Source: Streptomyces mangrovi (GTDB taxonomy: Bacteria; Actinomycetota; Actinomycetes; Streptomycetales; Streptomycetaceae). Taken from it: a DNA stretch of 64,000 bases. Below, piece after piece: positions 53,847 to 64,000 of this stretch (position 1 is its first letter; each line of letters begins with the position of its first letter). The DNA is taken from assembly GCF_900114215.1 (NCBI RefSeq), contig NZ_FOSG01000002.1:186001-250000 (forward strand), given 5' to 3'. The position numbers were made by a program, and so were the translations under genes. The notes under the pieces are model-generated. The model was given only the letters and a program-made list of their open reading frames with translations. It searched no databases and was not told the origin of the DNA.

Positions 53847-54815
53847 ATGCGCGCGCTCCTCGTGGTCAACCCGGCAGCCACCACCACCAGTGCCCGCACC
53901 CGCGACGTACTCATCCACGCCCTGGCGAGCGACCTCAAGCTGGAGGTCGCCACCACCGAGTACCGGGGGCACGCGCGCGACCTGGGGCGGCAGGCGGTCC
54001 AGCGCGGGGAGATCGAGCTGGTCATCGTGCTCGGCGGCGACGGCACGGTCAACGAGGTCGTCAACGGGCTGCTGCACGCCGGCCCCGCCCCCGACGCACT
54101 CCCCCGCCTCGCCGTCGTGCCGGGTGGTTCGACCAACGTCTTCGCCCGCGCCCTGGGGCTGCCCAACGACGCGGTGGAGGCCACGGGCGCGCTGCTGGAC
54201 GCGCTGAACTCCGGCGGCGAGCGCACGGTGGGCCTGGGCCTGGCGGCCGGTACGCCGGGGACGGAGGACGCGGAGGTGCCCCCCCGGTGGTTCACCTTCT
54301 GCGCGGGCCTCGGTTTCGACGCGGGTGTGGTGGGGCGGGTCGAACAGAAGCGCGAGGGCGGCAGGCGCTCGACGCACGCCCTCTACGTGCGCCAGGTGGT
54401 ACGGCAGTTCCTGGGCGACCCCTACCGCCGTCATGGAACGATCACCCTGCGGCGGCCCGGCGAGAAGCCGGTCGAGGAGCTGGCGCTGTCCATAGTCTGC
54501 AACACCGCGCCCTGGACCTATCTGGGCAACCGCCCGGTGTACGCGGCCCCCCGCGCCTCCTTCGACACCGCCCTCGACGTGCTCGGACTGACCCGGCTCA
54601 CGCCCTCCGCGGTGACCCGCTACGGCACCCAGCTGCTGACCTCCTCGCCCGATCGCGGCCCGCACGGCAAGCACGCGGTCTCGCTCCACGACCTGACCGA
54701 CTTCACCTTGGAATCGCAGGTGCCATTGCCGTTTCAGATGGACGGTGACCACCTGGGACTGCGTACGAGCGTGACGTTCACAGGCGTACGCCGTGCACTG
54801 CGTGTGATTGTGTAA
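53847..54815 (+). CDS. Diacylglycerol-kinase-family lipid kinase
   Basis: 322 residues from ATG 53847. MRALLVVNPAATTTSARTRD, VIVLGGDGTVNEVVNGLLHA (the ATP-binding GGDGTxNE motif) and AVVPGGSTNVFARALGLPND identify the DAGK/YegS/sphingosine-kinase superfamily. It phosphorylates a lipid alcohol at the inner membrane face; in actinobacteria the substrate could be diacylglycerol. An acidic insertion (about residues 137-150) is unusual. It stands 316 bases before wblE in the same direction. Confidence 0.92.
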   Translation: MRALLVVNPAATTTSARTRDVLIHALASDLKLEVATTEYRGHARDLGRQAVQRGEIELVIVLGGDGTVNEVVNGLLHAGPAPDALPRLAVVPGGSTNVFARALGLPNDAVEATGALLDALNSGGERTVGLGLAAGTPGTEDAEVPPRWFTFCAGLGFDAGVVGRVEQKREGGRRSTHALYVRQVVRQFLGDPYRRHGTITLRRPGEKPVEELALSIVCNTAPWTYLGNRPVYAAPRASFDTALDVLGLTRLTPSAVTRYGTQLLTSSPDRGPHGKHAVSLHDLTDFTLESQVPLPFQMDGDHLGLRTSVTFTGVRRALRVIV

Positions 54816-55131
54816 GTGGATGTGGTGAAAGTCCTTTCACTCGAACGTTTAGGCCAGGTTCCACCCCCTGGAAGTACGGCTGTGACCTAGTCGACACCAA
54901 GGAATCAAAAAAAACTTTCCGGAAGGGGTTGTATCCGCCGCCGAGGTTTGCGAGTCTCTTCATGGCGATCGGGACGGTCGACGCCGACCCCCTTGAGAGC
55001 CCCGAATCCACCTCCTCATCCCTCGGGACACTCCCGGCGAAGCCGGGCGATGACCCTTCCCTTGTGGAGGGATTCGTGAAAGCGTTCACATTCACAAGCA
55101 ATTACCGCAACGCGTAGGAGATGGAGCAGCC
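54816..55131 (+). promoter_or_regulatory. wblE upstream region with palindromes and tiny frame
   Basis: 316 bases. GTGAAAG-TC-CTTTCAC (54835-54850) is a perfect palindrome 20 bases after the kinase gene; GTGAA-AGCG-TTCAC (55077-55090) lies 42 bases before wblE. An A-run (AAAAAAAA at about 54907) is exceptional for this genome. A frame from ATG 54962 (MAIGTVDADPLESPESTSSS) ends at TAG 55115-55117, touching the wblE ribosome-binding site, but its third positions are only about 76% G/C. Confidence 0.5.
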
Positions 55132-55389
55132 ATGGACTGGCGTCACAACGCCGTTTGCCGCGAGGAAGACCCCGAGCTCTTCTTCCCCATCGGCAACACC
55201 GGTCCTGCGCTGCTGCAGATCGAGGAAGCCAAGGCCGTCTGCCGCCGCTGCCCCGTGATGGAGCAGTGCCTGCAGTGGGCCCTGGAGTCCGGCCAGGACT
55301 CCGGTGTCTGGGGTGGCCTCAGTGAGGACGAGCGCCGCGCGATGAAGCGCCGCGCCGCCCGCAACCGGGCGCGCAAGGCCACTGCCTGA
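55132..55389 (+). CDS. wblE: WhiB-family iron-sulfur regulator WblE
   Basis: 85 residues from ATG 55132 after TAGGAGATGGAG. The four Wbl cysteines C9, C37, C40 and C46 (VCRRCPVMEQC) bind a 4Fe-4S cluster; GVWGGLSEDERRAMKRRAAR is the WhiB turn plus basic DNA-contact segment. Wbl proteins dock to the principal sigma factor and act as redox/NO-responsive regulators; WblE is the short, broadly conserved member. Its long leader suggests complex regulation. Confidence 0.95.
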   Translation: MDWRHNAVCREEDPELFFPIGNTGPALLQIEEAKAVCRRCPVMEQCLQWALESGQDSGVWGGLSEDERRAMKRRAARNRARKATA

Positions 55390-55459
55390 CGCCCACCCCG
55401 CCACCTGCTGCCCCCGAGCCGCAGCGCGCAGTGCCCACGTGCGCACCGCAACGACGACG

Positions 55460-55494
55460 CCGAGCCCCGGACCGTGCCCACGGTCCGGGGCTCG
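55460..55494. terminator. Terminator between wblE and sensor kinase
   Basis: CGAGCCCCGGACCG (55461-55474) pairs with CGGTCCGGGGCTCG (55481-55494); with the next bases the stem can reach 17 bp. It serves convergent genes. Confidence 0.85.
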
Positions 55495-55555
55495 GTGCTG
55501 TGCGGGGTCCGGCACCGCCGCCCGGCACCGGACCCCGCCGGACCGGCGTCAGCCG

Positions 55556-57049
55556 TCAGCGCCTCTCCGGCTCCACGGGGATGTCCAGGACCACCCGGGT
55601 ACCGCCCCCGGGGGCCGGGAGCATGTCGAAGCCCCCCTCCAACTCCCCCTCCACCAGCGTCCTCACGATCTGCAGCCCCAGGTTCCCCGCGGTGCGCACG
55701 TCGAAGCCCTCCGGCAGACCGCGCCCGTCGTCCTGCACGGTGACCAGCAGCCGCCCCTCCCCGCGGTCGGCGCCCGTGCCGCGGACCGCGGCGACCTCGA
55801 CCGTGCCCCGTTCCCCCGGCCGGAAACCGTGCTCCAGGGCGTTCTGCAGCACCTCCGTGAGCACCATGGACAGCGGGGTGGCCACCTCGGCCGCCAGCAC
55901 GCCGAAGCGGCCCGTACGCCGCCCGGTGACCATGCCCGGGGAGATCTCGGCCACCATCGCCAGCACCCGGTCGGCTATCTCGTCGAACTCCACGCGCTCG
56001 TCCAGTGTCTGGGAGAGCGTCTCGTGGACGATCGCGATCGAGCCGACCCGGCGGACGGCCTCCTCCAGCGCCTCCCGTGCGGTGCCGCCGGTGCCCGCGC
56101 CGATCCGCCGGGCCTGGAGCCGCAGCAGGGCGGCGACGGTCTGGAGGTTGTTCTTCACCCGGTGGTGGATCTCCCGGATGGTGGCGTCCTTGGTGATCAG
56201 CTCCCGCTCCCTGCGGCGCAGTTCGGTGACGTCGCGCAGCAGTATGAGCGAACCGATGCGCACCCCCTTCGGTTTGAGCGGGATGGCCCGCAGCTGGACG
56301 ACGCAGCCGTTGCCCTCGATCTCGGTCTCGCGCGGCGCCCAGCCGCTGGCGAGCTTGACCAGCGACTCGTCCACCGGGCCCCGGGAGGGCGCCAGTTCGG
56401 CGGTGGCCTGGCCCAGGTGCAGCCCGACCAGATCGGCGGCCAGGCCCAGCCGGTGGTAGGCGGAGAGCGCGTTGGGGCTGGCGTACTGGACGACGCCGTC
56501 GGCGCCGAGCCGGATCAGTCCGTCGCCGACCCGCGGGGAGGCGTCCATGTCGACCTGCTGGTCGGGAAAGGGAAACGATCCCGCGGCGATCATCTGCGCC
56601 AGATCCGAGGCGCTCTGCAGATAGGTCAGCTCCAGCCGGCTGGGCGTGCGCACCGTCAGCAGGTTGGTGTTGCGGGCGATGACGCCCAGGACACGGCCCT
56701 CACGGCGTACGGGGATGGACTCCACCCGCACCGGCACCTCCTCGCGCCACTCGGGGTCGCCCTCGCGGACGATCCGACCCTCGTCCAGGGCCGCGTCCAG
56801 CAGCGGCCGGCGCCCTCTGGGCACGAGATGGCCGACCATGTCGTCCTGGTGGGAGGTGGGCCCGGTGTTGGGGCGCATCTGCGCCACGGAGACGTAGCGC
56901 GTGCCGTCCCGGGTCGGGACCCACAGCACCAGGTCGGCGAAGGAGAGGTCGGACAGCAGCTGCCACTCTGAGACCAGCAGGTGCAGCCACTCCAGGTCGG
57001 AGTCGCCGAGGGCGGTGTGCTGGCGTACGAGGTCGTTCATGGAGGGCAC
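55556..57049 (-). CDS. Cytoplasmic PAS/GAF-type histidine kinase (HWE/HisKA_2)
   Basis: 497 residues from GTG 57049, or 494 from ATG 57040 (MNDLVRQHTALGD). No membrane segment. A sensor region (DLSFADLVLWVPTRDGTRYV) is followed by a PAS-like part (ADGVVQYASPNALSAYHRLG), then the H-box ATIREIHHRVKNNLQTVAAL of the HisKA_2/HWE class and the ATPase domain (LTEVLQNALEHGFRPGERGT, VQDDGRGLPEGFDVRTAGNL). It probably phosphorylates an unlinked response regulator; none is adjacent. The gene is the place of SCO5239 in S. coelicolor, as I recall. Confidence 0.9.
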   Translation of the reverse strand: MPSMNDLVRQHTALGDSDLEWLHLLVSEWQLLSDLSFADLVLWVPTRDGTRYVSVAQMRPNTGPTSHQDDMVGHLVPRGRRPLLDAALDEGRIVREGDPEWREEVPVRVESIPVRREGRVLGVIARNTNLLTVRTPSRLELTYLQSASDLAQMIAAGSFPFPDQQVDMDASPRVGDGLIRLGADGVVQYASPNALSAYHRLGLAADLVGLHLGQATAELAPSRGPVDESLVKLASGWAPRETEIEGNGCVVQLRAIPLKPKGVRIGSLILLRDVTELRRRERELITKDATIREIHHRVKNNLQTVAALLRLQARRIGAGTGGTAREALEEAVRRVGSIAIVHETLSQTLDERVEFDEIADRVLAMVAEISPGMVTGRRTGRFGVLAAEVATPLSMVLTEVLQNALEHGFRPGERGTVEVAAVRGTGADRGEGRLLVTVQDDGRGLPEGFDVRTAGNLGLQIVRTLVEGELEGGFDMLPAPGGGTRVVLDIPVEPERR

Positions 57050-57109
57050 GGTGTGAGCCTAACCGGCGAACGATCCGGTCGTACGTCTGTGCATACGCGC
57101 CGTCGTGCG

Positions 57110-57330
57110 CAAGAATTGACGGCAGCCGCCCCGGCGAACCAGTGGTGCGTTCAAGGCGTGGACACGGGCCTGTGGTCCAGTCCACAATGGCGGCGGGCTT
57201 CCGCCCTCCCCGCACAGGAGGGTGGAACGAGACCGGGCGCTCTCTGCCCTGACCGCGCCGGGTCTCCGATCGCTCCGGGCTGCGGTGCCGGACGGGTTGA
57301 GGGTCCCGTCCCGGCGCCGCGGCCCGCGGG
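57110..57330. ncRNA. Candidate scr5239-like sRNA region
   Basis: The 492-base gap 57050-57541 lies where, from memory, the conserved 159-nt sRNA scr5239 is encoded in S. coelicolor (between SCO5238 and SCO5239). The DNA here is dense in dyads: GTGGAC/GTCCAC (57158-57163, 57180-57185), CCCTCC/GGAGGG near 57204-57221, and GGACGGG/CCCGTCC near 57291-57312. TTGACG at 57116-57121 is a possible -35 on the forward strand. I could not confirm strand or ends by sequence comparison. Confidence 0.3.
57171..57186. promoter_or_regulatory. Candidate dre (DasR) site
   Basis: TGTGGTCCAGTCCACA has arms TGTGG/CCACA and matches the dre core TGGTCTAGACCA at 10 of 12 positions. It lies in the scr5239-equivalent gap, 122 bases above the kinase start. 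Confidence 0.45.
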
Positions 57331-57486
57331 TGTCTTGAGAAGCCTCCCCGCGGATCCTTCGGGCTTTCCGGTGCCGCCTCCCTCGGGGCCTCCCGCCGCC
57401 TCCCCCGTCTCCCGCCGTCTTCCCCTGCCTCCCGCCACGTCCTGTCCGGCCCCGCGGCGTGCGTACGGAAGGCGAACACGACGGTG

Positions 57487-57522
57487 GCCGGGCCCGCGGG
57501 TCAGGGGAGGCGCGGGCCCGGC
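57487..57522 (-). terminator. Terminator of the das operon end
   Basis: GCCGGGCCCGCG (57487-57498) pairs with CGCGGGCCCGGC (57511-57522), 12 perfect bp, 20 bases after the GH3 gene ends on the reverse strand. Confidence 0.75.
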
Positions 57523-57541
57523 TGTCGTGGGGGGAGCGGGC

Positions 57542-59098
57542 TCAGCCGTCGGTCTCCCGGCCGGCGATGACCTCCGCGGCCGCCTGTCCGCAGACGCGGG
57601 CGGCCCCGTGGGTCGCGATGTGGAGTGCTCCGCGGGGCGGCGCCTGGGGCAGGCCCATCTCCACCACCACCGTGTCCGGCCGGGCGGTGAGCAGGGCGTC
57701 CAGGGCGTTCGCCATCCAGGGGTGTCGGTGGACATCGCGCACCACCGCGACGATCCTGCGGCCGGCCGCCTCCTCCAGCACCTGTGCGGCCGGCCCGCCC
57801 TGCCCGGCCCGTTCGGCCCGCGACCGGCTCCAGGAGCCGGTCGCGGTGCCCGGGAGCAGCTCCGCCAGTTCGGCGGCCAGCCCCCAGGGCGTCTCGTCGC
57901 CGACGGCGATGTTGGCCACGGGGGTGAAGGCGGCGACGTACGGCGGCCCGGTCAGGGGGGTGTGGTCCTGCCGGACGGTGACCTTCAGCGCGCGGCGGGC
58001 GGCCTCCAGCCCGATCCCGGGCTCGAAGGGTGCCGCTCCCCCGGCGCGGGTCGACGCCTCGGCGGTCCAGCGGGCCAGGGCGCGGACCCGGTCGGCCGCC
58101 TCGGCCAGCCGCTCCTCGGGCAGTTCGCCCTCGGTCACGGCCCGCACCAGTGCGTCGCGCAGGCGCAGCACGGTCTCCTCGTCGGCCAGTCCGCCGCCGA
58201 CGCACAGGGCGTCCGCGCCCGCGGCGACGGCCAGTACGCTGCCGCGCTCGATGCCGTAGGTCGCCGCGATGGCCCGCATCTCCATGCCGTCGGTGACGAT
58301 CAGGCCGTCGAAGCCGAGCCCGCCCTCGCCGCGGGGCGCGCGCAGCAGGCCGGTCAGGGCGGCCGGGCTGAGCGTCGCCGGAAGCGCCGGGTCCAGGGCG
58401 GGCAGCAGGATGTGCGCGCTCATCACGCACTTGCTGCCCGCGTCGACCGCCGCCCGGAACGGGACCAGTTCGCGCTCCGCGAGCGTGGCCGGGTCCGCGT
58501 CGATGCGCGGCAGGGCGTGGTGGGAGTCGACCGAGGTGTCGCCGTGCCCGGGGAAGTGCTTGGTGCAGGCGGCGACTCCGGCGGACTGCAGACCCTCGAC
58601 CCAGGCGGCGGTGTGCCGGGCCACCAGATCCGGGGTGGAGCCGAAGGAACGGACGCCGATGACCGGGTTGTCGGGGTTGGAGTTGACGTCGGCCGAGGGC
58701 GCCCAGTTGAGGTTGACCCCGCACTCGGCGAGCCTGCGCCCCAGTTCGCGGGCGACGGCTCGGGTCAGCGCGGTGTCGTCGACCGTGCCCAGGGCGTGGT
58801 TGCCGGGGAAGGACGAGCCCGTGCGCGCCTCCAGCCGGGTGACGTCGCCGCCCTCCTCGTCGATGGCCACCAGCACGTCGGGGCGGACACCGCGCAGCTG
58901 GGCGGTGAGCGCGGCCAGCTGCGCGGGGGATGTGATGTTGCGGCCGAACAGGCCCACCGCCGCGAGCCCCTCGTCCAGGCGGCGCAGCAGCCAGTCGGGC
59001 GCGGTGGTGCCGGTGAAGCCCGGCTGGAGTACGGCCAGCGCGTCGCGGACCAGGGTGCTGCCGGTGGTGCCGGTGAGAGTCGTCATGGGCGACGTCAT
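57542..59098 (-). CDS. GH3 beta-N-acetylhexosaminidase of the das operon
   Basis: 518 residues from ATG 59098, whose ATGA overlaps the dasC stop. The GH3 hexosaminidase signature CTKHFPGHGDTSVDSHHALP contains the general acid/base His, and DGLIVTDGMEMRAIAATYGI the nucleophile Asp. The C-terminal ~180 residues form the second GH3 domain. No signal peptide is present, so it acts in the cytoplasm, splitting imported chitobiose or N-acetyl-sugars to GlcNAc. Position and coupling correspond to the gene called dasD in some streptomycetes; I leave the symbol open. Confidence 0.92.
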   Translation of the reverse strand: MTSPMTTLTGTTGSTLVRDALAVLQPGFTGTTAPDWLLRRLDEGLAAVGLFGRNITSPAQLAALTAQLRGVRPDVLVAIDEEGGDVTRLEARTGSSFPGNHALGTVDDTALTRAVARELGRRLAECGVNLNWAPSADVNSNPDNPVIGVRSFGSTPDLVARHTAAWVEGLQSAGVAACTKHFPGHGDTSVDSHHALPRIDADPATLAERELVPFRAAVDAGSKCVMSAHILLPALDPALPATLSPAALTGLLRAPRGEGGLGFDGLIVTDGMEMRAIAATYGIERGSVLAVAAGADALCVGGGLADEETVLRLRDALVRAVTEGELPEERLAEAADRVRALARWTAEASTRAGGAAPFEPGIGLEAARRALKVTVRQDHTPLTGPPYVAAFTPVANIAVGDETPWGLAAELAELLPGTATGSWSRSRAERAGQGGPAAQVLEEAAGRRIVAVVRDVHRHPWMANALDALLTARPDTVVVEMGLPQAPPRGALHIATHGAARVCGQAAAEVIAGRETDG

Positions 59099-60003
59099 CC
59101 CTTCACTGCGCCGGAGGTGAGCCCCGCCGCCATCTTCTTCTGGACGATCATGAAGAAGACCACCACGGGGATGGAGATGAGGACGGAGGCGGCCATCAGC
59201 GCGCCGTAGTCCGTGCCGCGGTCGGTGGTGAAGTTCATCAGCCACACGTTGAGCGTGTACTTCTCGTTGTCCTGCAGGAGGATGTACGCGAACAGGTACT
59301 CGTTCCAGGCGGTGATGAGGGCGAAGATGGACGCCGCGGCCAGCCCCGGGGCGACCAGCGGGAAGATGACCCGCCAGAACGCGCCCATCCGGGTGCAGCC
59401 GTCCACCATCGCGGACTCCTCCAGCTCCTTGGGCACGTTGATCACGAAGCCGCGGATCATCCAGGTGGTGAAGGGCAGGACGGAGACCAGGTAGACGATG
59501 ATCACGCCCCAGTACTCGTTGAGCGCGCCTATGTTGTTGAGCTGGATGTAGATGGGGATGAGCATCGCCGTGGGCGGCAGCATCTGCACCAGGATGAGGA
59601 CCGTCATGAACGGCTTGCGGCCGTAGAAGTCGAAACGCCCGATGGCGAAGGCGGCGATGGTCCCGATCAGCATGGCGCCGGCGACCGAGGTGACGCAGAT
59701 GATCAGGCTGCTCTGGATCGCGGTCCAGAAGTTCGGGGCCTCGGTGGCCCGGACGAAGTTGTCGGCGGTGAACGAGCTGGGCCACAGCGTCTGGTCGTAG
59801 CTGCGGATCTCGTGGTTCGGCCGGAAGGCGCTGACGAGAAGCCAGTAGACCGGGAAGGCCATTACCACGAAGATCCCCAGCCCCACCAGGTTGTAGGCCA
59901 GGCGGTGCTTCTTGCGGTCGGGGCGCAGCTCGTAGACGCCCGTACTGCTGGTGGCGGCCTCGGGTGCCTTGGCGGGCGCGGTGGAGGTTACGGAGGTGCT
60001 CAC
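59095..60003 (-). CDS. dasC: Chitin-sugar ABC permease DasC
   Basis: 302 residues from GTG 60003, whose GTGA overlaps the dasB stop. Six membrane helices (LVGLGIFVVMAFPVYWLLVS, SSLIICVTSVAGAMLIGTIA and others) and the EAA loop ESAMVDGCTRMGAFWRVIFP identify a MalG-type carbohydrate permease. With DasB it forms the channel for N,N'-diacetylchitobiose. No ATPase is encoded here; in Streptomyces the shared ATPase MsiK supplies energy. Confidence 0.94.
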   Translation of the reverse strand: MSTSVTSTAPAKAPEAATSSTGVYELRPDRKKHRLAYNLVGLGIFVVMAFPVYWLLVSAFRPNHEIRSYDQTLWPSSFTADNFVRATEAPNFWTAIQSSLIICVTSVAGAMLIGTIAAFAIGRFDFYGRKPFMTVLILVQMLPPTAMLIPIYIQLNNIGALNEYWGVIIVYLVSVLPFTTWMIRGFVINVPKELEESAMVDGCTRMGAFWRVIFPLVAPGLAAASIFALITAWNEYLFAYILLQDNEKYTLNVWLMNFTTDRGTDYGALMAASVLISIPVVVFFMIVQKKMAAGLTSGAVKG

Positions 60004-60995
60004 TCGACCTCTCCTGTCTTCATGAGCTGACGCAGGTAGTACACGGCCACACCGGAGAGCAGCAGCACGGTGATGAGGGCGATGGCGGTGCCCTGGCTGA
60101 ACGAGGCGCTGTCGAACGCCTTGCTGAACGAGTACAGGCCCAGCAGCTCGTACTCGGGTTCCGGCTTGTTGCCGCGCATCAGGAAGATCTGGCCGAAGAC
60201 ATTGAAGTCCCAGATCACCGAGAGGGTGGCCACCATCTGGAAGACCGGCTTGATCACCGGGAAGGTGACGTTGCGGAAGACCCCGATCACCCCGGCGCCG
60301 TCGAGCTGCGCGGCCTCCTCCAGTTCCCTGGGCACCTGGGTGAGCGCGGCGTAGAGGGTGACCACCACGAACGGGATCGCTCCCCAGACCACCACCGCGC
60401 CGATGACGGTGAATCCCTGCCAGGGGTCGAGGAACCAGTTGTGGCCCTGGAAGTCCAGGCCGGGGATCTTGCTCAGCGTGCTGTTGACCACGCCGTAGTC
60501 GGAGTCGGAGAGCCACCGGAAGATCGAGGTCGCCACCAGCAGTGGCATCGACCAGGCCGCGATCAGGGCGCCGGTGAGCAGCAGCCGCACCCAGGTGGAC
60601 AGTCGCTGCATCAGCAGGGCGGTCAGCAGTCCCAGCCCCATGGTCGCCACTACGCAGACGACCATGAAGAGCACGGTACGGAAGGCGACCCACCAGAACT
60701 CCGGGTCGCCCAGGATGTTGGTGAACTGCTCGAACCCCACCCACGGCGGAGTGGTGCCGCCCCACAGGTGCGCGCGGCGCATGTCCTGGAAGGACATGAT
60801 CACGGTCTCGACCAGCGGATAGCCGAAGACCGCGCCGATCGCCACGATCGCCGGGGCGATCAGCAGGTACGGCAGCTTGGGGCGCGGTTTCCGGCTGGGG
60901 CGCACTCCGCCCCCTGACGGCCCGGGGGCGACCTTCCCCGGCTTCTGCGGTGGGGCCGCCGGCGGGTCGGCGGCTTTGGTGTCGGCGGCGGTCAC
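60000..60995 (-). CDS. dasB: Chitin-sugar ABC permease DasB
   Basis: 331 residues from position 60995 (MTAADTKAADPPAAPPQ). A ~40-residue disordered Pro-rich start precedes the helices (LPYLLIAPAIVAIGAVFGYP, VLFMVVCVVATMGLGLLTAL). The EAA loop EEAAQLDGAGVIGVFRNVTF identifies a MalF-type sugar permease. It is separated from dasA by 115 bases containing a 13-bp hairpin, and coupled to dasC. Confidence 0.94.
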   Translation of the reverse strand: MTAADTKAADPPAAPPQKPGKVAPGPSGGGVRPSRKPRPKLPYLLIAPAIVAIGAVFGYPLVETVIMSFQDMRRAHLWGGTTPPWVGFEQFTNILGDPEFWWVAFRTVLFMVVCVVATMGLGLLTALLMQRLSTWVRLLLTGALIAAWSMPLLVATSIFRWLSDSDYGVVNSTLSKIPGLDFQGHNWFLDPWQGFTVIGAVVVWGAIPFVVVTLYAALTQVPRELEEAAQLDGAGVIGVFRNVTFPVIKPVFQMVATLSVIWDFNVFGQIFLMRGNKPEPEYELLGLYSFSKAFDSASFSQGTAIALITVLLLSGVAVYYLRQLMKTGEVE

Positions 60996-61032
60996 GGTGC
61001 TGGCCTTCCGTTCGTTCTCTTCACCGAAGGGG

Positions 61033-61075
61033 TGCGGCAGGCGGGAGCCGTGGATCGCGGCCCCCGCCTGCCGCA
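61033..61075 (-). other. Hairpin between dasA and dasB
   Basis: TGCGGCAGGCGGG (61033-61045) pairs with CCCGCCTGCCGCA (61063-61075), 13 perfect bp, 36 bases after the dasA end on the reverse strand. A partial terminator or RNA-stability element here would give more binding protein than permease, a pattern known from sugar ABC operons. Confidence 0.65.
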
Positions 61076-61110
61076 GGGACGGCCGGGGGGTGCGGGCCCC
61101 CGGCCGCGGC

Positions 61111-63562
<2,452 letters not shown>

Positions 63563-63600
63563 GCGGAGGGCCGGCCACCGGCCCGGACCGCGGGAAAGCC

Positions 63601-63633
63601 CCGGCCTCCTCCCGGCCTCCTCCCGGCCCTCTC
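63601..63633. repeat. Three near-identical 11-bp tandem repeats after dasR
   Basis: CCGGCCTCCTC occurs at 63601-63611 and 63612-63622, and CCGGCCCTCTC at 63623-63633, in the noncoding stretch between dasR and the acetyltransferase. No function is evident. Confidence 0.7.
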
Positions 63634-63691
63634 CCGGTCGTCACCGTCACACCGGCGCAAAGCCGTCGCACCGCCACGGCCGGGATGCCGC

Positions 63692-64000
63692 ATGATGACC
63701 GCCATGGACATCACCATCAGGGCCGCGCGCCCGCACGAGTTCGAGGCCGTCGGGGAGCTGACGGCCGCAGCGTACCTCGGGGACGGACTGCTGGACCTCG
63801 GCGCGCGGGACCCGTACCTCGCCGTGCTGCGCGACGCCCGGCGCCGGGCCGGGCACGCCGAACTGCTGGTGGCCGCGGGCCCCGGGGACGGCGGGGCCGA
63901 GGAGGTTCTGGGCACCGTCACCTTCACGGTGCACGGCGGCGAGTACGCGGAGATCGCACGCCCCGGCGAGGGGGAGTTCCGGATGCTGGCGGTACGCCCC
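63692..64000 (+). CDS. GNAT acetyltransferase, cut by window end
   Basis: 103 residues are visible from ATG 63692; ATG 63704 (MDITIRAARPHEFEAVGELT) is the likelier biological start. The beginning of a GNAT fold is present: ITIRAARPHEFEAVGELTAA, a second strand ELLVAAG and VLGTVTFTVHG, then EFRMLAVRP, where the CoA-binding motif would begin. The acceptor cannot be judged from the fragment. Confidence 0.85.
   Translation, partial: MMTAMDITIRAARPHEFEAVGELTAAAYLGDGLLDLGARDPYLAVLRDARRRAGHAELLVAAGPGDGGAEEVLGTVTFTVHGGEYAEIARPGEGEFRMLAVRP

Noticed and set aside
54888..54903. CTGTGACCTAGTCGAC as a dre site
   Set aside because: Only the central CTAG-like bases agree; the arms do not.
54962..55117. 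51-codon frame before wblE as an annotated gene
   Set aside because: Third-position G/C is only about 76% and the sequence is low complexity, so it is kept as a finding rather than a gene.
57151..57735. 194-codon reverse frame upstream of the kinase
   Set aside because: It overlaps the end of the GH3 gene in the wrong phase and has shadow-like composition.

Overview
The window is high-GC (over 70% by eye) actinobacterial chromosome, almost certainly Streptomyces. Evidence: near-universal G/C third codon positions, GTG/TTG starts, leaderless genes, a cvnABCD conservon, a WhiB-like protein, Ni-superoxide dismutase with its maturation protease, a SigB-family sigma factor with its anti-sigma factor, and the dasR/dasABC chitin-sugar locus with dre operators. 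From memory the core order (lon, two-component pair, kgd, PadR/DUF4097, zinc dehydrogenase, Glu/Gln-type ABC operon, malic enzyme, sodX/sodN, sigH region, wblE, PAS kinase, das locus) runs like Streptomyces coelicolor from about SCO5285 down to SCO5231; this was recalled, not computed.

Layout. 1-790: a truncated reverse-strand gene and mostly uninterpretable sequence. 790-12028: an envelope and polysaccharide block with secreted SH3-like proteins, an M23 peptidase, a serine hydrolase, an AA10 LPMO under a perfect CebR-type box, a GH64 beta-1,3-glucanase under a related palindrome, a NUDIX hydrolase, an AurF-like diiron oxygenase with a TetR regulator, and a coiled-coil exported protein. 12060-17907: a styrene-monooxygenase-like FAD enzyme at the end of a conservon. 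18324-28505: a PP2C-like protein, Lon under an HspR-type HAIR element, a methyltransferase-fold protein, an OmpR-type two-component system and the giant 2-oxoglutarate decarboxylase/dehydrogenase Kgd. 28663-39312: a tiny DUF6104-type protein, the DUF4097/PadR pair with its likely operator, a quinone oxidoreductase, an amino-acid ABC transporter, NADP-malic enzyme, a methyltransferase, a CGNR protein, and SodX/SodN.

39460-44165 is the most accessory-looking part. On the reverse strand a 70-residue peptide, a radical SAM enzyme and a CYTH-domain protein are arranged like a small operon. Beside them lie an anti-sigma-type ATPase, a long XRE/TPR regulator and an ASCH-domain protein. I consider the peptide/radical SAM/CYTH set the best candidate for an undescribed system. 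44257-49688 holds a CDF metal transporter, a collapsed methyltransferase remnant, a TrkH/TrkA potassium system whose trkA carries a frameshift, an ADP-ribosylglycohydrolase and a DUF2267 protein.

50434-57049: a PLP enzyme, the anti-sigma/SigH pair, a membrane protein, a diacylglycerol-kinase-like enzyme, WblE and a PAS histidine kinase. The gap above the kinase (57050-57541) corresponds to the place of sRNA scr5239 in S. coelicolor and contains a dre-like palindrome. 57542-63562 is the das locus: a GH3 hexosaminidase, DasC, DasB and DasA on the reverse strand, two dre boxes, and the divergent regulator DasR. The window ends inside a GNAT acetyltransferase. I saw no tRNA, rRNA, CRISPR array or intact insertion sequence.
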